Shown: positions 1 to 6,980 of the stretch, piece after piece | Position numbering within the stretch: position 1 is the first letter of the stretch | How the letters are laid out: the number at the start of each line of letters is the position of its first letter | Assembly: GCA_014800685.1 (NCBI GenBank) | Contig: JAAVFQ010000011.1 | Coordinates: 8,128-45,777, forward strand | From: Bacteroidales bacterium | Lineage (GTDB): Bacteria; Bacteroidota; Bacteroidia; Bacteroidales; Muribaculaceae | Length of the DNA stretch: 37,650 bases | Reading direction: 5' to 3' | Translations under genes and position numbers: made by a program | The notes under the pieces: model-generated | What the model was told of the DNA's origin: nothing | Database searches by the model: none | Seen by the model: only the letters and a program-made list of their open reading frames with translations

Positions 1-418
1 AGAGTAATTCTGACCATTGTGGCAAGCCCGGAGAAGCTCCATTGGCGTTTCAGTCCTTTCTGCAGGACCATAAAGCAGCAGGTTTGCAATGAGCATCATC
101 CAGCTCTGGATCTTGATGGCATTGGCGCTTTCTCCATAGAAGAATTTCAGCGGGAAATTCTGTTTAATCTGCTTGAAAAGCAGTTCGTTTTCCCATCGTT
201 GATGGTATATGGCGATGATTTCTTCGGGGTCTGACTCCATATCGTTAGTCAGCAGCGATATCAGTTTGTGCTTCTTGACATCCATACAAGTGATTATTCG
301 CGATTTATGGTGAATGGCCTCTCCTTTCACGGCTGAACTGAAGAATTTTTGACTTGTCAAGCAATTTTATTACCTGGCCATAGAGCGGCTGTCCGCTAAA
401 ATGATTATTTTTGCGCAT
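1..418 (-). pseudogene. IS4-family transposase remnant with internal deletion, runs off window start
   Basis: Read on the minus strand, an ATG at 418 opens a 37-residue frame beginning MRKNNHFSGQPLYGQV, the usual N-terminus of Bacteroidetes IS4 transposases. It ends at a stop at 305-307. A second frame, open from about 350 to base 1, encodes the transposase C-terminal half. It includes IYHQRWENELLFKQIK, which fits the IS4 Y-(2)-R-(3)-E-(6)-K signature around the third catalytic acidic residue, followed by the NFPLKFFYGE and NAIKIQ blocks of this subfamily. The two frames are out of phase and meet near 320-350. The middle of the protein, including the first catalytic Asp region, is missing. 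This is a decayed copy that cannot encode an active enzyme. Its C-terminus lies outside the window. That the gap is an internal deletion is inferred from family knowledge. Confidence 0.8.
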
Positions 419-454
419 AGTTTAGAGAATGTTTTGGCGAACACAAACTAAACT

Positions 455-488
455 AAAAGGGTCGAATCCTGCAAATGGAATCGACCCT
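455..488 (-). terminator. Hairpin between the IS promoter and the transposase start
   Basis: Bases 458-465 pair with 481-488 (core GGGTCGA/TCGACCC). Three more inner pairs (467-469 with 477-479) lie beyond an A/A mismatch, and the loop has 7 nt. On the minus strand the stem is followed by CCCTTTTAG. It lies between the promoter-like element at 614-621 and the remnant transposase start at 418. It could act as an attenuator or as protection against read-through into the transposase, as known for several IS elements. The role is inference; the inverted repeat is seen directly. Confidence 0.5.
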
Positions 489-613
489 AAATTTTTATGT
501 CTTCAAAAATTTTTATCGGACAGCAATAATTGTTTACATGGTACAACTTTCGCTGCTGTTTACCAAAAGGAGTTCTACTTCGCTCATAATGCCTCGCGTT
601 TATAATGACAACG

Positions 614-621
614 CAAAGTTA
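614..621 (-). promoter_or_regulatory. Bacteroidales -7 promoter element facing the IS remnant
   Basis: The minus strand reads TAACTTTG, matching the TAnnTTTG consensus of the Bacteroidetes housekeeping sigma factor. It would transcribe leftward through the hairpin at 455-488 into the IS4 remnant. No convincing -33 TTTG was found at the right distance. The rest of 419-978 holds no convincing gene. Confidence 0.45.
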
Positions 622-854
622 CGAAAAAATTTACATAAATGTAAACATAATGAGATTTTTTTTACGATACGCCCGATACTGAGAGATAGAAGTAGTCGCG
701 GTAGGGGAACTTTGTAGCACCGATATAGAGTGTATTGGATTGAGAAATCGTATTTGTCTGAAAAAACAAGTGTTTTTTTCTGACGGAGGGATGGGAGGTT
801 TGGGAGTTACGGCGTCGAGGGAGAGATGGGAATTATGGGAATAGTTGGAGTTAT

Positions 855-885
855 GGGAGATGGGACTTTTGGGAGGAAGTGGGGG
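855..885 (+). other. Canonical G-quadruplex motif in a GGGA-rich patch
   Basis: Four G tracts (855-857, 862-864, 871-873, 881-885) are separated by loops of 4, 6 and 7 nt, which satisfies G3+N1-7. It lies within a purine-rich stretch (about 786-890) with recurring TTATGGGA and ATGGGA units, just beyond the 3' end of the WG-repeat gene. Folding in vivo is not shown. Confidence 0.5.
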
Positions 886-896
886 TGGAATATTGA

Positions 897-933
897 CGGG
901 AGTAAAAAAGCGTTTCGGACTTTTTTACTCCCG
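897..933. terminator. Perfect 14-bp hairpin, likely terminator of the WG-repeat gene
   Basis: Bases 897-910 (CGGGAGTAAAAAAG) pair perfectly with 920-933 around a 9-nt loop. The hairpin lies 46 nt beyond the stop codon of the minus-strand WG-repeat gene. The A6/T6 run is inside the stem rather than after it, so intrinsic termination is likely but not certain. The structure is symmetric and could act in both directions. Confidence 0.6.
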
Positions 934-978
934 GTGTTAATGGAATTCGCTTGGTCGGCGGGTAGGTTCAGGTGGATT

Positions 979-3318
979 TTACCTATTGCGTTGCCATGTC
1001 TGTGTTATGCTGCTTTCTCCTTTTACGGGGATGGGTGCTCCGGTTTTAGCGTCTTTGGCTGTGAGCACGTATTTGAGGGTAATTGAGGAGTAGGGACGGA
1101 GATGGACATCGTCTTGAACTCCATATACTGCTATCCTCGGCCCATATTCAACCGCCTGGGTGGGAGTCACTTGGTATTCGTAGATGCATTTGTTTCCTGA
1201 GGCATCCCGATATATATTTCCATTTCGGTCATAGGTGGTGACGTATAATTTCACTGTCTTTCCCTCAAGGCCGGCTGCCTTAAAGAAGAAATTTGGCATG
1301 TGGTTTCCCCATTCGACTTGATAGACATCTATTGCGGCCGGTAGTGAGAGCTTGTTACCATCGGGAGCGTATGCCACTCCATCTATCTCATATCCTTTAT
1401 AGCCTTTTGGCAGTTTAGTGATTTTGCAGTCTTTTTGCGGAGCAACGATTTCTTTACCCAGATTAAAGTTATACAGCCCGTAGGCGGTGTCTTTTTCATT
1501 ATTCCCCTTTTCGCCAACACGAACATAACAGAGGCCGGAGTCATATAAGCGGTCGTGAAGCATATCTTCCGGGTCCATGCCACCTATGGATGCATAGTTT
1601 TTTTCAAAAGGCACGAGAATTTTCTTTTTCGAGGCATCATAAAGGGCACACTTACCATCTTTGTAGAGTTTGAATAGAGATGAAGCTTGGGTGTTACCAT
1701 AGAAGTTGCCATCCTGATTATAGAGAATGAGCATATAGATATCATCATACCCGGGGGTAAGCAGTATATTGCCATTGGGATCTTTTAGCCCGAAGTTACA
1801 ATCCTTATCGACAATAAGCGGGAAGGCACCGGTTTTAGCGAAATCTATTTCCAAGAGGCCATCCTTTTCACTCTCTTCTACCACGGAGCCGCTTTCGTTC
1901 AGAAGATATAACTTGCCATCTCGAGCGGCCAAGATAGCGTAGTAGTCATTATACCTTCTTAATCTGGTATTGATTTTAATGATATCGTAGCCTTCTCCGG
2001 GCTTACCTGTCAATCCGTATTTACCGGTAGCACTGTTCTGCATCGCCACCACATTGTCCTTATACTTAACAATTTTTATTTTTTCGCCATATTTATCCAC
2101 GACTTCTCCCGAAACGAGTTCATAGTGGTCAGCAGGCTTTATTCTATCCCCAAGCTTAATGTCAGATAGCTTGCCGAGAGGCTCGGCGCTACCCTCCTTG
2201 AATAGATAAGCGTTATCTCCATCCATCATTGCATAAACCTTGCCGTTCAGGTCGATACCCCTCACGTAAGGAGTCGTTTCACCTTTATTATTTACGAAAT
2301 ACCGGGTCTTACTGAGATAAGCAGAGATATCATTATTCTTTTGACCATCGGCAAGTGTGACAACACGTCTGGAAAAATCATAGCAGTATTCGTTTTTTAC
2401 GTCAAGCTTATATGCCGTCGCATCACTTTCATTGAAAATGTAATACGTATTGCCATTCAGAGTTATTAAGAGCTTTCTCTGTGGCGTATCTTCATTAACG
2501 ACTATATCATCATAACCAGTATAGCGCATTAGACGGTTACCTATAGCATTAATAATGTCAATATTTTTACCTTGGCGTACGATGAAGTACATGTTGCCGA
2601 GATAACTTCCAATTACATTTTCATACTTAGGCTCGAGAATAATAGCTCCTTGGGTCACATCCATCAGACCAACCTTTTTACCTTTACCAATCTTCCAGAT
2701 GTTATCTTTAAAGGGAGCAATACTACTGTAAGCTTTAGGAGCTATCAGCTGAGTGCCATCACGTTTCATTAGGCCGGGTTTGTCACCGGCATAGACTATA
2801 AAATAGCCGGGAATGGAGGTGTCTATATCTTTGTAGAGAGGCTTCATCAGATAGCTGCCATCGTTGCGGAGAATACCCTTTTTGTCCTTGTGAGTCACGA
2901 TCCACCCCTCATCTCCAAGCTTCTCCACGGTCTCTGCTTCAGGCTTAATCAGGTAGATGCCGTCATAGTTAGCGACACCGGTTTTCCCTTTGACAGTTAC
3001 TAACATGGCGTCTCCTTCCAGCGGCTGCATCTTTTCAAATGCGACACCGGCACCAAGAAGCTTGCCACCTTCATCCATAAAGCCGGTAAGTCCTTTGGCG
3101 GCAACAACGGCACGAGACTTCCCGTTAGGCTGTGTTTTAAAGTCAGAGGCAGACTCATATTTGGGTTTTACGACCCATTTCCCGGTAGAGGAATTTACAT
3201 ATCCCCAGAGATTTTTCTTTTCATCTTTCTGAGGGACGAGGCCCTGAGCAAATATGTTTGCGGCAAAATTCAGCGCAATCACAATGGTCAGAGTGATTTT
3301 AAGTGCAGATTTTAACAT
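979..3318 (-). CDS. Exported WG-repeat protein of unknown role
   Basis: A 779-residue protein that starts with a clear Sec signal peptide (MLKSALKITLTIVIALNFAANIFAQ, residues 1-25, cleavage after AQ). The body is a tandem array of WG-type beta repeats: LWGYV, TGKWVVKPKYE, KGLTGFMD, KKGILRNDGSYLMKPLYKD, KPGLMKRDGTQLIAPKAYS, KVGLMDVTQGAIILEPKYEN and others through about residue 620. This is the pattern of the KWG/WG_beta_rep family. The last 130 residues look different and may form a separate beta domain. Such proteins in Bacteroidales are periplasmic or surface proteins, probably binding scaffolds; no enzymatic motif is visible. The gene stands alone, with a promoter at 3397-3427 and a hairpin after the stop. 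The ATG at 3318 is chosen because it gives the signal peptide. Confidence 0.85.
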   Translation of the reverse strand: MLKSALKITLTIVIALNFAANIFAQGLVPQKDEKKNLWGYVNSSTGKWVVKPKYESASDFKTQPNGKSRAVVAAKGLTGFMDEGGKLLGAGVAFEKMQPLEGDAMLVTVKGKTGVANYDGIYLIKPEAETVEKLGDEGWIVTHKDKKGILRNDGSYLMKPLYKDIDTSIPGYFIVYAGDKPGLMKRDGTQLIAPKAYSSIAPFKDNIWKIGKGKKVGLMDVTQGAIILEPKYENVIGSYLGNMYFIVRQGKNIDIINAIGNRLMRYTGYDDIVVNEDTPQRKLLITLNGNTYYIFNESDATAYKLDVKNEYCYDFSRRVVTLADGQKNNDISAYLSKTRYFVNNKGETTPYVRGIDLNGKVYAMMDGDNAYLFKEGSAEPLGKLSDIKLGDRIKPADHYELVSGEVVDKYGEKIKIVKYKDNVVAMQNSATGKYGLTGKPGEGYDIIKINTRLRRYNDYYAILAARDGKLYLLNESGSVVEESEKDGLLEIDFAKTGAFPLIVDKDCNFGLKDPNGNILLTPGYDDIYMLILYNQDGNFYGNTQASSLFKLYKDGKCALYDASKKKILVPFEKNYASIGGMDPEDMLHDRLYDSGLCYVRVGEKGNNEKDTAYGLYNFNLGKEIVAPQKDCKITKLPKGYKGYEIDGVAYAPDGNKLSLPAAIDVYQVEWGNHMPNFFFKAAGLEGKTVKLYVTTYDRNGNIYRDASGNKCIYEYQVTPTQAVEYGPRIAVYGVQDDVHLRPYSSITLKYVLTAKDAKTGAPIPVKGESSITQTWQRNR

Positions 3319-3396
3319 GTTGATAATTTGATTAATATACTTTCAAGTCAGTGTGATGAAAAACTCTTGTAGGGATATTCCATCTGCTACACGCCA

Positions 3397-3427
3397 CAAA
3401 ATTAATCAATATGTGCACTTTCACCAA
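3397..3427 (-). promoter_or_regulatory. Promoter of the WG-repeat gene
   Basis: On the minus strand TTG (3427-3425), a 20-nt spacer and TAATTTTG (3404-3397) fit the Bacteroidales consensus. Transcription would start near 3390, about 70 nt upstream of the ATG at 3318. Confidence 0.7.
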
Positions 3428-3475
3428 GTCCTTTTAAGTCCTTTTTTTATATTCATTAGAAGATGTATGGGTTGG

Positions 3476-3661
3476 TAAGTAAGTATTCAAAATTAAACGA
3501 TAATATGAGTTTAGAAATCTTTTATACTATCTTCGGCTTCTTTTTTGTCGCTTCCGGCTTGTCGCTCAGTCGAATATGCTTATATTCTTCTTCGCTCCGT
3601 GCCGAAATCAACTAAAAAATTAGCTCGAATATAGTATAAATTAATTTTCAATACTTACTTA
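3476..3661. mobile_element. MITE-like element with 21-bp terminal inverted repeats
   Basis: The left end 3476-3496 (TAAGTAAGTATTCAAAATTA plus A) and the reverse complement of the right end 3641-3661 match at 20 of 21 positions. A second, inner inverted repeat joins 3521-3535 to 3626-3640 (14 of 15). Shorter palindromes lie between them (TTCGGC at 3532-3537 with GCCGAA at 3601-3606; GAATA/TATTC near 3573-3588). The 186-bp element has no ORF. Both ends start with TA, which could be a TA target duplication, but flanks alone cannot prove this. It is either a non-autonomous transposon or a structured repeat in the intergenic space between the WG-repeat gene and the PepSY lipoprotein gene. Confidence 0.65.
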
Positions 3662-3771
3662 TGAAAAAAGTTGACTTTTTTACGAATATTTAATGTGCGG
3701 ATAGAGTTTAAGATTGAACTTTAAGAGGGGGGAGACGTTGTTTTTTATATGATGATTCGGTTATATAAGAC

Positions 3772-3847
3772 AGTATTCAAAATTAAACGATGCAAGTGAG
3801 AAAAATTAGCTCGAATATAGTATAAATTAAGTTTTCTTACTTACTTA
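3772..3847. repeat. Internally deleted second copy of the inverted-repeat element
   Basis: Bases 3772-3791 repeat 3482-3501, and 3801-3830 repeat 3615-3644 exactly. The right end (3831-3847) ends CTTACTTA as in the full copy but differs in a few bases. About 113 nt of the interior are missing and replaced by the short stretch GCAAGTGAG. It ends 32 nt before the ATG of the PepSY-like lipoprotein gene, so it probably forms part of that gene's upstream region. A weak TAACTTTA element follows at 3860-3867. Confidence 0.65.
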
Positions 3848-3879
3848 GTTAGCCGATATTAACTTTAATCTTATTTATT

Positions 3880-4320
3880 ATGTGGAAAAAAATTCTTTTA
3901 GGACTCGTGGCCGTTATGGGGCTGAGTCTTGTGGCTTGCAGTGATGATGATAAGGATGAGCCGATCGCTGCTGAGAATCTTCCGGCCGCAGCGCGTAGTT
4001 TTATTTCGGATTATTATCCGTCGACTTACGTGATTAGCGCAAATCTGGATGATAATGAGTATGAAGTAGTGCTTTCAAATGGTCATATTCTGGATTTTGA
4101 CCGGAGTGGGGTATGGCAGGATGTTGATGCTCCGTATGGCGAGTCTGTGCCTAACGGTTTTTATCCGTCTGCGATAGATGACTATATTTCTGTGAGCTAT
4201 CCCGGAAATGGAATTAATGAGATTTCGAAGAGTAGCCGCGGATATGAGGTTGAGTTGCTGACGGGTCAGGATCTTGACTTTGACCGCGAGGGTGCTTTCT
4301 TGGGCGTTGATGTGGATTAA
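3880..4320 (+). CDS. Small PepSY-like (DUF2874-type) lipoprotein
   Basis: A 146-residue lipoprotein. The signal peptide ends in the lipobox LVAC (Cys20), followed by SDDDKDEP, an acidic start resembling the Bacteroidetes lipoprotein export signal for surface display. The mature part is two copies of one unit: residues about 33-85 (AARSFISDYYP ... YEVVLSNGHILDFDRSGVWQDVD) and about 95-145 (IDDYISVSYPG ... YEVELLTGQDLDFDREGAFLGVD). Tandem units with the DFDR-x-G-x-(W/F) ending are typical of the PepSY-like family common in Bacteroidales. A binding or inhibitory role is suspected for that family but not established. No gene partner is visible; the tRNA terminator at 4419-4452 may also end its transcript. 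Confidence 0.8.
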   Translation: MWKKILLGLVAVMGLSLVACSDDDKDEPIAAENLPAAARSFISDYYPSTYVISANLDDNEYEVVLSNGHILDFDRSGVWQDVDAPYGESVPNGFYPSAIDDYISVSYPGNGINEISKSSRGYEVELLTGQDLDFDREGAFLGVDVD

Positions 4321-4418
4321 TTAATAAGTTTCGCAGGCTCAAATTATGAGTTAATGAGTTGGGGGTTTTACCTTTGATATTTGCTTATATGAGAACTTGC
4401 GAAATTTGAATCAATAAA

Positions 4419-4452
4419 ACAAAAAAGCCGAGCGATTTGCTCGGCTTTTTTG
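4419..4452. terminator. Bidirectional intrinsic terminator
   Basis: AAAAAAGCCGAGC (4421-4433) pairs with GCTCGGCTTTTTT around a 5-nt loop. On the minus strand it follows the tRNA-Gln 3' end by one base and ends in a T run. On the plus strand it also has a T run and can end the PepSY-like lipoprotein transcript. Confidence 0.85.
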
Positions 4453-4523
4453 TTGCCTTGGAAGGACTCGAACCCTCACTAAAGGTGCCAGAAACCTGCG
4501 TGCTACCATTACACCACAAGGCA
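4453..4523 (-). tRNA. tRNA-Gln (anticodon CUG)
   Basis: A full cloverleaf on the minus strand. The acceptor TGCCTTG pairs with CAAGGCA with discriminator A. The D arm is GTGT-AATGGTA-GCAC. The anticodon stem C-A-G-G-T closes the loop TTCTGGC with anticodon CTG. The T arm is GAGGG-TTCGAGT-CCTTC. The U1-A72 first pair fits glutamine identity. Position 27-43 is a C-U mismatch. CCA is not encoded (3' end A-C-A-A). A promoter lies directly upstream and a terminator directly downstream, so it is a single-tRNA transcription unit. Confidence 0.92.
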
Positions 4524-4542
4524 TTGTTTCGTTTTGACGTTG

Positions 4543-4573
4543 CAAAGTTAATACATTTTTCGGCCCAATGCAA
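4543..4573 (-). promoter_or_regulatory. Promoter of tRNA-Gln
   Basis: The minus strand carries TAACTTTG (4550-4543), with a TTG 20 nt further upstream (about 4573-4571). This would start transcription a few bases before the tRNA 5' end. Confidence 0.7.
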
Positions 4574-4665
4574 GTGTTTTAGTGATTTTTTTGTGTTTAA
4601 ATTTGAGGTGTGGTGAGTATGTGATTGAAATTCAAGTAATTATTATTTTAAAAGAAAAGCACGCT

Positions 4666-5457
4666 CTAAAGCTTTTTGGTGTCGAGGTGTTTGGGGAGAG
4701 AGTCGGCGTCCGGGAGTCTGGAATAGTCGCCATAGATTTGAGTCAGGTAGCGATGGGGATTAGCGGGTATTGGTAGGATAGCGTCTTCGAAGAGTGCATT
4801 GGAGGTATGGAAGATGTCGTCGCGGTGTCTTGGCTTGAGATAGGCAGTGCCGGGAGTGTGGCGGAGCGTTTTGCCGGCGCCGATGGCTGATATAAAGCGG
4901 AGGAAGGGATAAATGACACCGTGTGTTAAAGCTTTTGCTATCGGGAGGATTATTTTTCTTGGAGTGTCCGGGAGAGCCTGAGGGCGATATTGGAGGAGAT
5001 TTTGCACGTGAGTGGCGAGAAGGGCGAGTCTGAGGGAGTTGGAAGGGTAAAGGATGAAAATGTCGATGTATGGGCCGTGATATTTGTAGAGATGGTCGAA
5101 GGAGTCTTCTTCGTGTACGTGGTGGGCGGCGTCTCTCAGTTTAGCGAAAGGCTGGACGTAGGCAGGGTCGTTTTTCCAGTCCTGCCATTGCAGACCCTCG
5201 ATGGGGTGTTTTTTGATGAGATTTCGGAATTTTCGGAATTGAGAAGCGGTAAGTTCTATGTCAATATCGTCATCCCAGGGCACGAATCCTTTGTGCCTTA
5301 CAGCGCCGAGGACGGTTCCGGAGCTAAGGGTATATCGGATGTTATGCTGTTTGCAGTATGCATCGATTTTTTTGAGCATTGAGAGGAGACGGAGCTGATG
5401 AGCACGCAGTGGGGAGCCGTCGGGATTATAGATATTCCTGAGTTGGTCGTGAGTCAT
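4666..5457 (-). CDS. LicD-family phosphotransferase
   Basis: A 263-residue protein of the LicD/FKTN nucleotidyltransferase-fold family. The hallmark is in the N-terminal third: residues 47-68 read GTVLGAVRHKG followed by FVPWDDDIDIE, with the metal-binding Asp cluster at 62-66. LicD proteins transfer phosphocholine or similar phospho-substituents from a CDP-activated donor onto surface glycans in the cytoplasm. It is the third gene of a minus-strand operon behind the nucleotidyltransferase-aminotransferase fusion and the flippase. The simplest reading is that the fusion makes the CDP-linked donor and this enzyme attaches it to the repeat unit before export. The donor cannot be deduced from the sequence. 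The gap to the flippase gene is 54 nt. Confidence 0.85.
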   Translation of the reverse strand: MTHDQLRNIYNPDGSPLRAHQLRLLSMLKKIDAYCKQHNIRYTLSSGTVLGAVRHKGFVPWDDDIDIELTASQFRKFRNLIKKHPIEGLQWQDWKNDPAYVQPFAKLRDAAHHVHEEDSFDHLYKYHGPYIDIFILYPSNSLRLALLATHVQNLLQYRPQALPDTPRKIILPIAKALTHGVIYPFLRFISAIGAGKTLRHTPGTAYLKPRHRDDIFHTSNALFEDAILPIPANPHRYLTQIYGDYSRLPDADSLPKHLDTKKL

Positions 5458-5511
5458 ACAGGAATAACGTCAGCTGTGGCAAAGATATTTTACGTGGTCG
5501 AAGGATGGAGG

Positions 5512-6969
5512 TTAACTTTTGCCGGGTGTGGCGTTTTTGGCTCTGAAGCGATTGATAATTGAGATGCAATCGGAGAGAGGTTTTGAATGGAAAACGAATG
5601 CGAGGAGAAGATAGAGAGCCAGGAAAAGAGGTAGCGAGAGGATTGTGGAAATTGAGAGGAGGGATGAAAGCCACCATGCGAGAGCGAGGGGGGCGAGGGT
5701 GTTGAGAGCGATGAGGGAAATATCTTTAATTTGAGATATGAGGGAGTAGCGGGAGAATCGGCCGGCGAGAGCGGCGTTGACCAGATAGATGTTGAATCCG
5801 GAGAGGGTCATCGCCCATAGAATCATTTTCATGCCGAAGAACATTGCAATGACGAGGGCAACGATGAGGAATGACCATTTATAGAAAGACCAGAGGAAAA
5901 GAGCCCGGCTTTTACCCTGGGCGGCTACGGCGTAGAAGTTGACGTTCTGGAGGCAGACGAAGAAACCACCGACGCATAGGATGCGGAAATAAGGAACTGC
6001 GGGGAGCCATGTGTCGGTGTAAAGGAATCTGATAAGAGGAGAGGCGCACATGATCAGGGCAGCCATAAGGGGAAATATGATAAAAGCGACGAGGCGGACA
6101 GATGAGCGGAGCGTTTCGGCAAATCGGTCGTCATCGTCCTGAATAGAGGAGTAGACCGGGAAGAGGACTTGGACGATGATGGAAGGGAGAGTGTAAGAAG
6201 AGATACGGTCGAGTTTGTAGGCCTGAGTGAAGAGTCCCATGTCGGTGGCAGAGAAGCGCCGGCCAATTATTATGCTCTGGAGGTTTTTCGCAATTTCCTG
6301 GAGGATGTTGGCACCGAGGAAATATCCTCCGAAAGAGAATAGATCTTTAATGGCCTTAATGGAGCAGACCGGTGAAGGTCTCCATCGGGCTGAAATCCAG
6401 AAAATGATGGTGGAAACAGCGGAATTTCCGAGCATAAGGATAACGATGGCCCATGCGCCGAGTCCGGAGACGGCGGCAGTGATGGCAGCTGCTGCCGAGA
6501 GAGCGTAGGAGAGAATGTTGACAAATGCGATATGGCGGAAGGAGAGTTTTTTCTTGAGAATATTGACCTGAACGATGCTGAGCGCGGAAGTGACGATGAT
6601 GAGTGCAAGGACCCTGAGGAGCCCGCATAGCATAGGCATTCGGTAGAAAGAGGCTATGAAGGGCGCGGAGAAGAAGAGGATGGCATAGAGGAGGAGTGAG
6701 ATGGCGAGGTTGCAGAAAAATACAGATGAATAGTCGGTGGAAGATGGGTCTTTTTTCTGAATGAGAGCAGAGGCGAATCCCCCCTCAACGAGAGTCTGAG
6801 AGACTGCGATGAAAATCTCGAGCATGCCGACAGTGCCGAAGGCCTCCGGGAGGAGCAGCCGGGTCATGACGATGTTAACACCGAACTGAAGGGCCATTCC
6901 GCCCATTTTTTCCAGAGAGGACCAAAGGATGCCCGTGAGAGTTTTTTTGCCGAGATTAGCTGCACTCAT
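5512..6969 (-). CDS. Wzx-type polysaccharide flippase (MOP superfamily)
   Basis: A 485-residue integral membrane protein with about 12-14 hydrophobic segments and no signal peptide. It starts GKKTLTGILWSSLEKMGGMALQFGVNIVMTRLL, the typical entry of WzxC-like lipopolysaccharide/exopolysaccharide translocases (polysaccharide biosynthesis protein family). It should flip undecaprenyl-linked repeat units across the inner membrane, feeding the polymerase encoded by the divergent operon (11664-13118). It follows the fusion gene by 11 nt and precedes licD, so all three are probably co-transcribed. It is the only flippase in the window. Confidence 0.85.
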   Translation of the reverse strand: MSAANLGKKTLTGILWSSLEKMGGMALQFGVNIVMTRLLLPEAFGTVGMLEIFIAVSQTLVEGGFASALIQKKDPSSTDYSSVFFCNLAISLLLYAILFFSAPFIASFYRMPMLCGLLRVLALIIVTSALSIVQVNILKKKLSFRHIAFVNILSYALSAAAAITAAVSGLGAWAIVILMLGNSAVSTIIFWISARWRPSPVCSIKAIKDLFSFGGYFLGANILQEIAKNLQSIIIGRRFSATDMGLFTQAYKLDRISSYTLPSIIVQVLFPVYSSIQDDDDRFAETLRSSVRLVAFIIFPLMAALIMCASPLIRFLYTDTWLPAVPYFRILCVGGFFVCLQNVNFYAVAAQGKSRALFLWSFYKWSFLIVALVIAMFFGMKMILWAMTLSGFNIYLVNAALAGRFSRYSLISQIKDISLIALNTLAPLALAWWLSSLLSISTILSLPLFLALYLLLAFVFHSKPLSDCISIINRFRAKNATPGKS

Positions 6970-6980
6970 CTGGGAGGAGA

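Noticed and set aside
475..717. Open frame of 80 codons beside the IS remnant
   Set aside because: Composition is not protein-like, it runs across the hairpin and the minus-strand promoter, and no family is recognisable.
826..1086. Plus-strand open frame over the GGGA-rich patch
   Set aside because: It is a product of low-complexity sequence and overlaps the end of the WG-repeat gene.
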